Assembly: GCA_034401795.1 (NCBI GenBank)
Contig: CM067373.1
Coordinates: 43,725,142-43,789,141 of the forward strand
DNA: 64,000 bases
DNA from: Chaetoderma sp. LZ-2023a
Taxonomy: Eukaryota > Mollusca > Caudofoveata > Chaetodermatida > Chaetodermatidae
Reading direction: 5' to 3'
Part shown: positions 8,818 to 20,475 of the stretch, piece by piece
Numbering within the stretch: the stretch's first letter is position 1
Layout: the number at the start of each line of letters is the position of its first letter
Translations under genes and position numbers: made by a program
Notes under the pieces: generated by a model
What the model saw: the letters and a program-made list of their open reading frames with translations, nothing else
The model's database searches: none
Told to the model about the DNA's origin: nothing

Positions 8818-11800
8818 TCATACGAGCAGCTCTTCGACACACATTGGATTTGTGGGACGCATGGTATCCTTGTGACCATAAGCCAGGGTGTGAATACCAT
8901 TGGGAGCGATCCATCGCTTTGTGTCTGAGGGGCTGAGGCGTGTCTTGTTTTGGTGGACCCCATAGAGGTGGTGACCCTCACTTCGTAGCATGTTCATACC
9001 ATGGTGAGACCTTTCGTTCGAAGAGGCATTCCTTGTACTGCTCATGGCGAATCTGTCTAACCACAGCCCTGCATACACACTTTGACTTTTTGATTTCCTG
9101 CTCACCCGACCACTTGATGGAGTACATCCTCGGGCGCAGACCAACAAACTCCTGGATTGGCAACCCAGCACACTCATCCTTTATCTTGCCAGGACCTTCT
9201 TGTTGGCAGTACCGTGCAGCAGGTGTGTTACTGGGTAGTCGCTTGTGTCATAGAGGTCACTCCTCGCAGCCATATCAGTGTATCTATCCTCTGTCTCAAC
9301 CCCCACCAGGAGGCTGTCGGTGTCTGTGTACAGGAGCTCACAGTTGACACCATATAGTTGCCTCAGCTCATTGTCGTAGAAGTCATACATCAGATGCTTG
9401 GATAGGTCGAGAATGTATATTCCTACATAGACAGGGCGGTTCAGCAGCAGGCTCGTCCTGTACACGTGGAGAGCAGCTAGATCATCATCGAACACATTCA
9501 CCCGGGAGACGATAGGCTTGGCTATTAGGCAGCGCAGCTTGTCCTCCCCGGATGACTGCACTAGCTTGACATCCACTCAATTGCGCATGTTCTCCGTGGT
9601 CTTGCCGAAGACAGCGTTATTCATCAGCTTGTAGCGATCCTTCTCAAAGTCACTGTTGACCTTCTTATGGAGCTCTGTGTTGAGTCGGATGTAAGACTCC
9701 ATCCACGGTGACTGATCGAAGCGTAGAACCCTGTGTATTTTCTTCAACCTCATACACAGGCTAAGGTAGAGCTTCAGGTTATGGTAGTGTAGGACTTAGT
9801 GCTCTTTGTCTCTCAGGTTAGGCACGCATTTTCCTGCTGATGTCTCTGGTATCGACTCGCTTAATGCACACTGATACTCTGATAGCCATTCTCCCTTTAC
9901 TTTCATCCATTCAGGCGCCAGCGGATAGGCATTGTGCATGTCATGCAGCTCTTGTGGGTACTCAAGGTCAACCCCTAAGATGTAGCCTTTTTCATCATCA
10001 TCAGGATGTTGTTTGACCCTTATGGCTAGCAATGAGTCATCTTTATCCTGTTCTGTAGGAAAGACCCACTCAAAACCCTAGTCGGTATGTGTTGGCTCAT
10101 TGCCCAGCCATATAGATTGTTAGCATCCAGATACATGATGTGGCGTGTCGGCTGTTGTGGATTATAGCTATGCACACCGTGCATGCCACAGGCCAATGGG
10201 TTGTTTGCCTTAGCATAGCGTTTGCTGACCATTGATACAATACACCACCCCTGAGCCCTTTCTCTATGAAGAGACGCATGTCGTAGTCAGTGAGGAGCTC
10301 CAGCATCCTTAGAAGTGCATCCCAGCTCAACCCTGGGCTCGTGTATTAGTGTGCTGTGTCCAGACGATACTGCTAGAGGCACGTGATGCGGAAGTTCTCA
10401 AAGACATCTGCACGGAGCAGAGTGTATACCCGCAGATAACGGTAATGATAGTCTCCCATGCTCTGGCAGCCGAACTGGGCCAAGACAGCGTGTGCGTGGT
10501 TGTAGTCACCGTCAGATATTCCCTCACCAGAGAGCTTACTGTAGAAAGCAGCTTGAGGTGGGAGAGAGGTCTCATTGAAATGGTGCCACCCATCCATGTA
10601 CCCATGGGGTATACGCCTTTGCAGAGCAGGAGCTCATGCTTGGCAGTGCTAGGTTCATACTGTTTTGTAAGTTGTGGAACTAGCTACCAGTTTGTCAAGT
10701 GATGTTGGAAGGAACTGAGCAGAGTCCATGAACCGCAGCCGATGGATGCTTAAGGAGATGTACTTCTCCATATTGTTGGGGATGCAGTTGATCTGTCCCT
10801 CTGTTTGGGAGATGGCTTGCATGATGAGGTGAGAATCATACCCACGCAGGTTGTGGAACACGACTGGGATGTTGGTGGTCTTAGGGTTGAGAGGCAGATT
10901 TATATTACACACATTGTGTGCTGCTCCCTGGTAGAGACCAATGATGTGGCAGTGATCTCTGACACTATCTCTGACTCCATCGCTCGAAGAGCTAGCTAAT
11001 GGTCTGTCGCATGCATAGCAACTCACTGCGGTTTTATGAGCTCGCCAGTCCTCTCTAGTCATCCCCATTGGCTTATGGCGGGCGAGCATGGTCGTTATCT
11101 TCTCCTCTTCCCATACCAATCGATCCAGGAAATGCTTAACTGCATCTTCTCCTCGATACAGAACTGGTGGTTCACTGACACCATCACAGCGGACCACAAT
11201 GTATGAGAACCCACAGATCTCATGGTGTTGCGTTTTCTGTGTGCTGCTCTGAGCCGGATTCGCCTCTGGCCCCTCAATCTTGGATGTTAGGTCTTCAAAG
11301 TCGGCATAGATGATGAATGGCACCGTGAGTTGCTTGTGGTAGTTGGTGTACTGTAGAGTCTGCCTGTCCTCTGTAGGCATTCTTATACACAGTGGTCTGT
11401 CACTGATACCACGGCACTCCGGTGTGTGCTTGATGAGAAGGTCTTCGCGAGCATAACAGTGGAGACACTGCTCGCAGAAGTGCTTTCTCTCATTACACCG
11501 ACTCTGATCATGGAGCAGATGATTCAGGTCCTTAATCCAGGTATGGTGTTGCTTGCCACCCTTCTCAATAAACAGCAGATTTGTCCTCGGAATGTCTGGA
11601 TCGGCCTCAATCAGCTGCAATGGGTATACACCCTTGTCATGCCTGAACACATTAATGGCCAAGCCATTCTGTCGCTCAACACGCTTATGCTGGTGGAGAG
11701 GGGTTGGAGAGTCTACACCGCTGAAGTCAAAGGTATCCCAGTGACCTAAATACTTCGATGCCCACTGGGGAGTACTGTCTGCAGGATAAGCAGCAGCCAA

Positions 11801-12694
11801 GAGAGACCAGTGAAGACAGTGGTCATCATTGTCCTGTACATTAACCATGGCATTTTTTTGCTTAATCAAAGCGGGGAGAACCAATCACGTAGTGGTTGAT
11901 ATCTGGTGATGTTGAGGTACAATGCATTAACCTGGTCGACTGCCCAGCCAGACCCCTCGCGGTGTGGTTCACAAGGCCTTGCAGCACCTTGGCTTTGGCC
12001 TCCTTCACAGCTTCGCTAATACCGCTTGCCTTCATAATGACTTGCTGCTTAGACCAGAACAGGGGATCTGTGGTGACCTCTGTCCCGTCATTCTTCTCCT
12101 TGTGGAGGGTGATCTTGAGAGAAAGGCAGAACCTCACCCCCTTCAGGTCGATGACCTCTTCCACCAACTTCCTCTCGACCGTGTCCAGGTTTTTTATCCA
12201 GGAAAGCTGTTGGATCATTTTCCCCATGTCCAGGAAGTTCCCATCCCAGCAGATAGCTCTTGATTGCATGTGGGACGTTCACAAATCCTGGGGGTATGTC
12301 CCTCATTTTTTGGATTATAACTTCAAGAAAACTGTCGAGCTCCTCATCTGTGAACTTGGGTGGGTTTTCTAGCTTTGGGTTGGGTGGTTTCACAGAAGTC
12401 GGTGGCAGCTTCCTGCGTGGATCTGGGGTTGGCATTCGGAAGTGGGCCGTAGTGTCCTACGTGGTGTTGGGGTGGGTGGTAGCTTCCTACGCGGTGTTAG
12501 CTTCTCGGAAGCGGTTGGCAGCTTCCTGTGTGGGGCTGGTGTGGCTTCTCGTAAGTGGTTGGCAGCTTCCTGCGTGGGACTGGGGTTGGCTTCTCAGGAA
12601 CGAAAGCTACTAGGGTCTCGACATAAGTGGTATGGATAATAAGTCCATGCTGCAACAATCTCGCAAAATTTATAAGCGCTTCATCAATGTCCAT
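8818..12694 (-). pseudogene. polB: Polinton protein-primed DNA polymerase B (broken)
   Basis: This is the replicative polymerase of the element, of the protein-primed family B. In order along the minus strand: a proline-rich start (MDIDEALINF at 12694); a C2HC-like finger (CEQCLHCY...HTPEC, about 11465); exonuclease motif I YADFE (about 11300); a CYACDRPL...VRDHCH...HNVC metal-binding insert (about 10900-11020); exonuclease II FHNLRGYDSH (about 10840); exonuclease III DYDMRLFIEKG (about 10288). Then come polymerase motif A YLDANNLYGW (about 10127), motif B KLMNNAVFGKT (about 9625) and motif C YTDTDS (about 9330). A TGA at 9577-9579 follows motif B, and frame changes occur near 11870, 10670, 10330, 10030 and 9790, so it cannot encode an active enzyme. 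The last readable segment ends MCVEELLV at 8818. Confidence 0.92.
12400..12620. repeat. Minisatellite in polymerase N-terminal region
   Basis: Imperfect tandem units built around GGCAGCTTCCTGCGTG and GGGGTTGGCTTCTC recur about four times. Read on the minus strand they encode proline/arginine repeats of the type PTPVPRRKLPTT. This is presumably a flexible, low-complexity stretch near the polymerase N-terminus that has expanded by slippage. Confidence 0.75.
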
Positions 12695-12837
12695 AGCAGA
12701 TATTTACATATACAGTTACGTTTCTCTAATATGGGGATTTTGATGGTATCAACATTTACTAATAGTGGATTTGTAGTGGAACTTTTGTACTTTCCTGGCG
12801 TGAATAAGCTTATGATGTCGTAGGTTTAAATGGAAGT

Positions 12838-13040
12838 TTTCTGCCTGCCTGGCATGGTCTGAACATTAGCTGGGGGCCCACCGGGGGTTGGGGTGGACCC
12901 TACATTGTAAAACACATTGCAGCCAATATATATATATGGTGCCTCTGTTCCTCCTTCCTCTGGAACATGCAAATCCGCCATCCGCATCTGTCACCGAGTA
13001 AAACAGTCTAGCAACAGTATGTCGCCTACATTATATATAT
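12838..13040. repeat. Inner part of Polinton right terminal repeat
   Basis: GGTCTGAACATTAGCTGGGG, GCCCACCGGGGGTTGGGGTGG and ACCCTACATTGTA correspond, inverted, to the left-side stretch at about 5535-5610. It also contains one copy of a module (CGAGTAAAACAGTCTAGCAA through GCCTACATTATATATATA) that recurs at 14507-14560, beyond the Tc1 insertion. Confidence 0.65.
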
Positions 13041-14434
13041 AGAAGCAAAGAAGTTTAGCAACACTGAGAATATTACTGTATAAATGTTATTTAACAAAAA
13101 CAATAAATTGATTGAAATATATTATTAAATTGATAGGTCATTTTCCAATTTGAACAACAGTCTCTTGTTACTGTAATGCTAGAATCGCGCCTTTAACACG
13201 GCATCATTCAACGGAAGGGTCCAATTTAAATAATGACACTGAGCTGTCAATACCGGTTGTGACCTCCGCGTGCATTAACCACCGCCGTACATCGCTTTCT
13301 CATGCTTCGAATTAAGCACCTGATGTCATCAAGAGGAATCGCATCCCATTCCTGGAGCAGTACAGCTCCCAGCTCCCGCACATTGTGAAGATGTGGATGA
13401 TTCTCATGCACCATACGGCCAAGAATGTCCCACATGTGTTCGATAGGAGACAGGTCCTGTGATCGCGCTGGCCAGTCCAACACCGGAACGTTGTTAGCCT
13501 CAAGGAAATCACTGGTGACCCTAGCTGAATGAGGACGGGCGTTGTCTTGCTGGAACATAAAGTCTGCATGATGCTGCATAAAAGGGATGACAACAGGGCG
13601 ACAACTTCTTCACAGTAATGTTGAGCCGTTAAATTTCTGCGAATCAGAATAAGATCTGCTTTGCCATTTTCATGGATTCCATCCCACACCATGACACTGC
13701 CGTCACTGAACCTGTCGTTCTGAATGATGTTGGCTGCATTATACCGTTCTCCTAAACGTCACCAAACCCATTGCCTACCATCCGCCACATCCACGCAAAA
13801 CCTCGACTCATCACTGAACAAAACGTGGCTCCATTGTTGAGCACGCCATCGCTGATGAGTTCTTGCCCATGCAAACCGATTCTCGATGTGATGCTCTGTA
13901 AGCAGAACGGCAACAAGTGGACGACGGGCATGCAGTCCAGCATCATGGAGTCTGTTTCGCACAGTTTGTGCATGCACTGTAGTGCCGGTAGCATTGTGCA
14001 AATTACGGGACTGCTGCGGCGCAGGCTCAAACCTGTGACGTCGTGATGACGTCAGTAAGTAACGGTCTTCTCGTGGTGTTGTTGCTATCGGTCTGCCAGA
14101 TCGTGGTCGGTCATTAACATGTCCAGTTTCCTGCTCATGTTGGCGGAGACGGGAAATGGTTGAGGCGTGAACATTAAAATGTCGAGCCACAGCGCGAATG
14201 CTCTGCCCAGTTGCGAGTCTTCCCATTGCTTCATGGCGCTGATTTTCGGGTAGCCCTGGGCGGCGCCCCAAGTTCGGTAGGGTAAACTTTTAAGCGTTTT
14301 CTGTTAACGTTCGTTATCTGCTTTTGCAATATGGTGAATTTTTGCCTTCGCTACCCGCCAATGTGGGCCAGTGCATGAAAAATGCATTTTCACATGCAGT
14401 AAGCGTACGGCCGAGAAATACTAGAAATGATTTG
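13041..14434 (-). mobile_element. Tc1/mariner-like transposon inserted in Polinton TIR
   Basis: The block separates two pieces of the Polinton right terminal repeat and encodes a DD34E transposase on the minus strand. It is bounded on both sides by TATATATA tracts, consistent with TA target preference. The left edge GAAGCAAAGAAGTTTAGCAA resembles Tc1-like termini, but I could not find a convincing inverted partner at the right edge, so boundaries are approximate. Copies B and C lack it along with the whole Polinton. Confidence 0.8.
13247..14271 (-). pseudogene. Tc1-like DD34E transposase (frameshifted)
   Basis: This is a cut-and-paste transposase. From its N-terminus at 14271 it shows a helix-turn-helix region (NQRHEAMGRL...SIRAVARHFNVHASTISRLR), a GRPR-like motif (RPRSGRP), the first catalytic Asp in HVLFSDESRF (about 13820), the second in FQQDNARPHSA (about 13540) and the Glu in WPARSQDLSPIEHMW. 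Exactly 34 residues separate the last two acidic residues, giving DD34E. Frame changes near 13755 and 13590 break it, so it is not functional as it stands. The total length of about 340 residues is normal for the family. Confidence 0.92.
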
Positions 14435-14672
14435 CATGTATATATATTGCTTCTGTTCTGACCTGTTTTACTCGGTGGTAGTTACGGATCGTGGATTGTT
14501 TTATAGTTACCACCGAGTAAAACAGTCTAGCAACGGTATGCCGCCTACATTATATATATATATATATATATTTCGCCTCTGTTCTGACCTGTCTTTATAG
14601 GTCGGAGTGGAGCCAGGTACCATGGTGCCTCCCAAGTTGGAACTGTTCTAGAACACCTACTATATGACTACT
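14435..14672. repeat. Polinton right terminal inverted repeat (outer part)
   Basis: The last 97 bp (14576-14672) are the complement of 5433-5530, ending GACTACT. Proximal to that, the module CCTCTGTTCTGACCTGT plus ACCGAGTAAAACAG and CGCCTACATTATATATA is repeated, so this repeat has been internally duplicated compared with the left one. A GGTGGTAGTTAC...GTTACCACC hairpin lies at about 14473-14505. Confidence 0.85.
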
Positions 14673-14678
14673 AAACAC
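14673..14678. repeat. Polinton right target-site duplication AAACAC
   Basis: It directly follows the CT terminus and matches 5427-5432. Sequence from 14679 (ACATATCCATATAAGACAC) continues the host flank exactly as in the empty sites of copies B and C. Confidence 0.95.
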
Positions 14679-15985
14679 ACATATCCATATAAGACACGAA
14701 ATTATGCAATATGTATGTATATATATATATTCAATATGGGTTGCAATCTGATCATATAGAGCAAAGGTTCTTGAGTACAGATGTACATTTGTCGACTATT
14801 TTATCTCTCACTTAACGGTCTAATTGATATTTACACTATAAAAAGAACGTCAACAAAATTGACGAATTCAATTTTAGCTATGCCGCAGCCATCTCTAACT
14901 AAGCTCCGTCCACGATCTGCCCGTGTTGGGATCGAACCCTGAACTCTCAATGAATCTCAATTTCCAAAAAAATATACAGGTAAACTGTTGATTATTTTGA
15001 AATTAATTTGACGTTGGCAGAATCAGCGCCTAGTTAACTTAGGTTCAAATTATTCAACAGAATGTTTATTAAATAAAAATACGTTCAAGGCATCTTGACT
15101 GGCTTAGCTGCGTCAATCGTTACATATTTTATTGCCACGTCAGCATACATGTGACGTAACTGATTATGTCGTCAAATGGATGATCGACATAATGGATTAC
15201 GCAGTAGCACATGGACTGGTTACTAATCCCATTTTATATGCGGTGCTCTACTGATAGATTAAGGCACATAGAATCCTTATCAACCGGTTGTTTATTTTGT
15301 TGAATAGCAAATCATAACAGCATAGATAATATACTCCGAAATATTTCAACATTTAGCCATTAAACACTAAATTTCTTTCTTTGACAAACATATCATGCAT
15401 AGTATATTTGTGACATGTTGTATCACCTGCATGCATATACTAAGATTACATGATCATTTCTTTAAAAAGAAATGCTGGACAATTTGCAATGCCCAATATA
15501 GTATTCTTATTCTAGCAAATGATTCTGAGTAGTATTTATATCGCAATTATGTTGTTATTCAAATTTCAGATTTCCATACAGAATACAGTGTGCAATGTGT
15601 GCCCCACACCAATCCCCTGACGGTTGTCTAAACATAAAAGATTTAATGAATGATTTCATGTTTACTTCATAAACATTAATGGATTCTGGTCTGATTTTAG
15701 TAGCTTTATGGATGTTAATGTCCCAAGGATTTTTTTGTTTTTATTTTATGACTAAATGTATCACGTCAATACTAAGGTGTAATGGTATCTAGACAGAAGA
15801 CGCGATGTCTAGTAGCAATTGTTTTGGAGGTTTAACCTCGTGTGAACCAATATATTGCTATGTTGAAGAAGTGATGCAATGGGAAGCTTCAGATGTATCA
15901 TTATATTTCCTTGGACACTTGGTAATACATCATGCAAGATATCCTCTAATTTACAATTCTATTCTGGCTGTTTGAATGCATATTT
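14679..15985. other. Non-coding part of copy A
   Basis: It matches 37658-38820 and the complement of about 58560-59740. It holds a foldback MITE and otherwise AT-rich DNA. No ORF is consistently open in all three copies. A GGGATCGAACCC stretch at about 14930 looks like an isolated polymerase III B box in reverse, with no A box nearby. Confidence 0.5.
14986..15060. repeat. Foldback MITE (TTTGAAAC family), decayed
   Basis: CTGTTGATTATTTTGAAATT pairs imperfectly with AGGTTCAAATTATTCAACAG around a GTTGGCAGAATCAGCGCC centre. Allelic copies lie at about 37893-37959 and 59446-59509. Confidence 0.6.
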
Positions 15986-16009
15986 CCCGACCTGGAGATA
16001 TGATGGACC

Positions 16010-16235
16010 TTTCCAAGTTTATCCATCATTCATATGACGTCATAATCAACTGTGATGTGTGTAGGATGGCGTCATAATTGTCTGAACGTGTCGAACTATT
16101 AAGCGTTAAAGACGGACTATTCGAATCATTCATGATGTCATGACTATGACATCATCCTACACGCCACATAGTTGATTATGACATCATAAGAATGATGAAT
16201 AAACTTGGAAATGTCCATCATAATTATAACAACAT
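16010..16235. repeat. CRE-palindrome MITE, copy A
   Basis: Two inverted arms, each with TGACGTCATAATCAAC-like and GTGTAGGATG-like blocks, face each other around a CGTGTCGAACTATTAAGCGT centre. Only one arm site (16035-16042) still reads TGACGTCA; the other three equivalent sites are changed at the central CpG or next to it (TGATGTCA, TGACATCA, GGCGTCAT). Confidence 0.7.
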
Positions 16236-19219
16236 ATTTGCGATATGAATAATTTAACAGCTTAACTGAATAGTTTCTGAAAGTTGATAGCTAGGGAATT
16301 CAGATATCGATCACAACACGAGCGAGGTATGTGTGGCGCTTTGCTAGTGACGGGTGGAGCATAGGTAAAATTGGAAAGGTTCATTTCATTTTCAGGTATC
16401 GAAAGCAACGTTAACCAATGGCTGCGTATCTCAAAATAACCAAGTATGATCCGAATAACCCTCTATATCAGCATCATGTTTCCTCTGATGGTCATGTATG
16501 TGCTTGTTGTACCACACGCAACTAATTTTACAAATGCGTGCATTATGTATAATGGCATAGCTATGTTCATTCTACTAAAGGAGCCTTGTTGTGGTACAGG
16601 ATATGCCAATTAATCCTCATGGATAGATAAATACAGATAGAAGTAGAAAGTATATAACTTTGTTAATGGGTCATGTCAAATTTCTTCATTATGTGTATAT
16701 TTAAAAGGTATACCAGCAAATGGCTATTAGGCATACCTCTGAGCTAAATCATTTGTCTTTCAAGGTGGATTGTTTAAGATCCCGAGGAGTTCTTATTGAT
16801 AGCATTCCTATTTTCAATTCAATCTATATAAAACAGAGATAATGATTTCACTTATCCTCAATTGCCATTTGTGTTTTAATTTGATATATTCCTGCCATGG
16901 GCGATTTTATCAGCATGTTTCATCATACAACAACAGCTAGATTGTATAAGCGTATAAAATTGGTTTTCTGAATAATATGGTAACACATCATGTTGGGCAG
17001 ATATATCACCAGCCATAATGTTAGGACTTTATGTACATGATAAACCATTATATAAAACATCTGTAAATGTCAGGAACACATTTTTATATCCATGATCTCC
17101 AACGGACAGACAATGGCACGTGCTGGATCATGCGAGATTAATGCGGCCAATATTGATATCTAGGAAATTGATATGTGATCAATGCACCAATAAAATAGCA
17201 ACCATGTTTTATTTCCTCAACACTAATATATTGGTTATTTCGGTAAGCTTCCATAAACTCTCCATTCCCACTAAAAGATGATTGTTATCAAGAGAGCAAT
17301 TCCGACGCACTTCACGAAATGGATTATCTGGACGTCAGTGAAACAAGCGTGTAACATTATGGTCTAATGCCTCGAACAGTCAATTACTTTGCAATGCTTC
17401 TTGATTTATTCACACTGGGAGTTACTTGAGGTATCAGACTACTGATATGCTGGATGGGGTAAATGGACTCCTTTAGGACAATTTATCTTCTTTTATCTGA
17501 TCATTTGGAATGGGTGTGTTACAAATCTTGAATACGTAATGAATGCGAACTGGAATATAAGTGTGCAAGCGTATTCGCTGGCAATCTGTGGTTGAAACAT
17601 GGATGAAGGATGATTGATGTAAGTAAGTAAGCTGGGGAACACAATTCCGTTCAACAGCAAACTACTCTTCGTTCTTACTCTGTCGCATGCTTGCATTTTT
17701 TGACAGATAACGGGAATGTTTCAGGTGGTTAACTTGGGTTTCTTGTTCAGATTATGAAATGAGTATTCACGAAAACAATAAAATTCGAATGTGAGCCATC
17801 TCAGAGGGATGTTTAATCGACGCTCCTGCTTAAATATTGTATGCCGATTTTCTCAATTGTGTTAAAATGCATCATGATCAGAGATGACTATTGCGCACCA
17901 TAGAAGGAGAAAGATAAATAACGAATTAACTATGCATATTTTGAAGGGCAAGTGTTTGCTGTATTGATCCCAGTGTATTCAACATCATATTGTGTATGGT
18001 TGCCTTTTAGCTGAATGGTCTGTACTTTAGGTACCTTAGAAGTACTATGAATTAATCATTGCAGTGGAAATAAGCCTGGTCGAAAGATATGTACAAATGT
18101 ATATGTTAGTGATTCTAATAGTTGTAGGCTATGTTATAGATTGTCGTTGGAAAAGAAAACAGCATCGCACTGTCATCAGCATAATGATCGTGTATATCAT
18201 CAAATCAAATCAACAAAGGCAAGATTGTGCTATCCATTAGCTGCACAAGCAATATATGGACTATGTTGATGACAAACCTTAAAAATGTAAGATACTTAAA
18301 TGGCCAGGCAACACATTTGCAGTCACATTACTTAACCATTTGATCCCGGGAGACCAAGTTCAAAAGCTCATTTACAATTTAATACATATCTGTTGATTAC
18401 TTTGGAACTTTTCCTATTAAATTAATTTCAAAATTTTCAAGAGCAGACCTCAAAAGTTACCTTGAATTTGCGATTCAGTAAACTCAGGATTTGAAGAGTT
18501 AACAATCTAGCTGAAATACAAATGAGACATGATGGCTACGAACATGCATACTGTGGAATTATGCTTAATGGAAATGCTGTTATTTAACATGTACGCCAGT
18601 CACGATTTACAGCGTTCTCATCATTTTGGCTGGATGGGTTTTCGTTTAAAACAGTCCATGCCAGAGATCGGATGATGGGTGTGCTGGTTTTGGGATATTG
18701 AAGGCATCATCTGGTGACAATGCCTCAAAGCATCGCATCAAATTATTCAACATTATGTTTATTAAATAGTAAAGGCATACAATTCGTACAACAACGCTTA
18801 GTCCATCATCAATTAAACGTTCGAGACAAACTTGTCTACGTTATGTTATTCATGACGTCATTGATTATGGCATCCCAGACGGCACGTAGTTGATTATGTG
18901 GTTAAAATGGATTCCTCCATTATATGTCATTCTGCGGATGTGTGTGATGCCAAGCAACTACAGATACAATGCATTCTTCTGAAATAACGTATGTCATGTT
19001 ATATAATTTGAAGATAAATTGACTGGAAGCAGGTGATGCCTATGCTGGTGCCGATGACATTGAAATTAGTTTTAATGTAGTTAAAGGCTTAGATGTACAG
19101 ATATTTTCCCCATTGCACCAAACTAAAGCGAAAGCTATATGAGTTCATGTATGGACCAAACCACTCACTGTATGTTTTTTATGATGAGACATGCTGAATA
19201 TAACAATTGTCGAAATCAT

Positions 19220-19267
19220 GACGACGACGACGACGACGACGACGATGATGATGATGGTGATGATGAT
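19220..19267. repeat. (GAC)n/(GAT)n microsatellite
   Basis: About nine GAC units grade into GAT units. It is much shorter in copies B (about 42057-42090) and C (about 55335-55365). Confidence 0.9.
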
Positions 19268-19880
19268 TATAACGTCAAAAAGTAGTGATAAGAAAGAAAA
19301 CAATTACAATTAGCACGCAAGGCAGCAACAATTTCCAGTCAAATTAGTTCCAAAATATTTAACAAATTGAGTTTTACTTAATAAAATAATGCAATGCATG
19401 GGCACTTGCATGACATCATACACTATCAATTAAGGAGGAAAATAGTCGTAATCACTCTTCAACATTTACACGATATTACAAAGCAGATAATTCTGATACA
19501 GATAAGGGATCGCGACAGGATATGAATGATATGGAATTGGTAAACCATAATCTGTTTGTACAACGCAACATTTGAGATGAGATTAGCATCGCTTTAAATC
19601 AAATTTATCTAGTTTTACTATTTATTTGTAATAATAGTGCTTATAATATTATGTCTATTATGATTAGTAGTATCATTTTGATACAAAGTGTTTTAAATAA
19701 AAAGCAACAATTAAAGGATCTCGTGAATAATGTTAGCATACAGTATGTCACCCAACTACAGCACGCGTTAGATAATGCAACAATGAAAATGGCGTGAGTC
19801 CGCCGCCAAAATCATATGGTCCATCACAACACTGTATGAATTGTGTGCCGTTGAAGAATTTACAATTCAATAAACATTTG

Positions 19881-19970
19881 GTTGAACATTTTGAAACTAA
19901 TTTCACTGGGCGCTGTTGCTGTCATAGGCAGCCACAACAACCAATCAAAAATAATTTCAAAATATTCAAC
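19881..19970. repeat. Foldback MITE (TTTGAAAC family)
   Basis: GTTGAACATTTTGAAACTAA pairs with ATAATTTCAAAATATTCAAC. The centre is CGCTGTTGCTGTCATAGGCA GCCACAACA in two halves. Allelic copies: 42748-42838 and 54583-54672. Confidence 0.75.
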
Positions 19971-20385
19971 AACTTACCTCGAAATTTACATTCTACAAAT
20001 TCAAGTTTGAATATTTTAATCGATGCCAAAACGTGTTAAATATCTTGAGATATGCGTGTTTTGGCTAAAAATGAATCTCTGTGTGGTAATCATATGTGAG
20101 CTTAAAAGTTGAAATCTGCGTGTTGTTCTCTTAGGGAAGAATATTTATTTAAAGGGATGCTAATCTCATCTCAAATGTTGCATTATTGCATCGATAGATT
20201 ATTGTCTATACATGCCATATCATTCATATCCTGTCACATTCCCTTATCTGTATCACAATTATCTGCTTTGTAATATTGCGTAAACGTTGGACAGTGATTG
20301 CCGCCATCTTGTCTCCAATGGTGACAGTGTGTGATGTCATGTAAGTGTCAATGTATTACATTCTTTATTATGTAATACTCATCTT

Positions 20386-20475
20386 GTTAAATATTTTAGA
20401 AACTAATTTGACTGGAGGTTGTTCCCGCCTAAGGCAGCAACAACTTTCAGTCAAATTGGTTTCAAAATATTCGAC
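20386..20475. repeat. Foldback MITE (TTTGAAAC family)
   Basis: ACTAATTTGACTGGAGGTTG pairs with CAACTTTCAGTCAAATTGGT around GCCTAAGGC. The tight arms leave almost no loop. Allelic copies at 43251-43321 and 54101-54170 are even closer to a perfect palindrome. Confidence 0.8.

Larger units (their letters stand above)
5433..14672. mobile_element. Polinton/Maverick DNA transposon, internally deleted
   Basis: This 9,240-bp insertion has AG...CT ends, inverted terminal repeats of at least about 95 bp and a 6-bp target duplication, the standard Polinton signature. It encodes a retroviral-type DDE integrase (+) and a protein-primed DNA polymerase B (-) in convergent order, both broken by stops and frameshifts. 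Full Polintons are commonly about 15-20 kb and also carry capsid proteins, a packaging ATPase and a cysteine protease; none is detectable here. A Tc1-like element has inserted into the right terminal repeat. The flanking DNA is colinear with copies B and C, which lack the element. Confidence 0.93.

Noticed and set aside
8045-8914. 289-codon minus-strand frame over the integrase
   Set aside because: It is antisense to the recognisable DDE integrase motifs on the plus strand and shows no domain of its own.
11896-12613. Plus-strand frames of 100-160 codons over the polymerase N-terminus
   Set aside because: Shadows of the minus-strand polymerase gene and of the GC-rich minisatellite there.
14920-14950. 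Polymerase III B-box-like GGTTCGATCCC (reverse strand), repeated at 37840 and 59560
   Set aside because: No A box at the right distance and no tRNA-like folding; probably part of the MITE-associated repeat unit.
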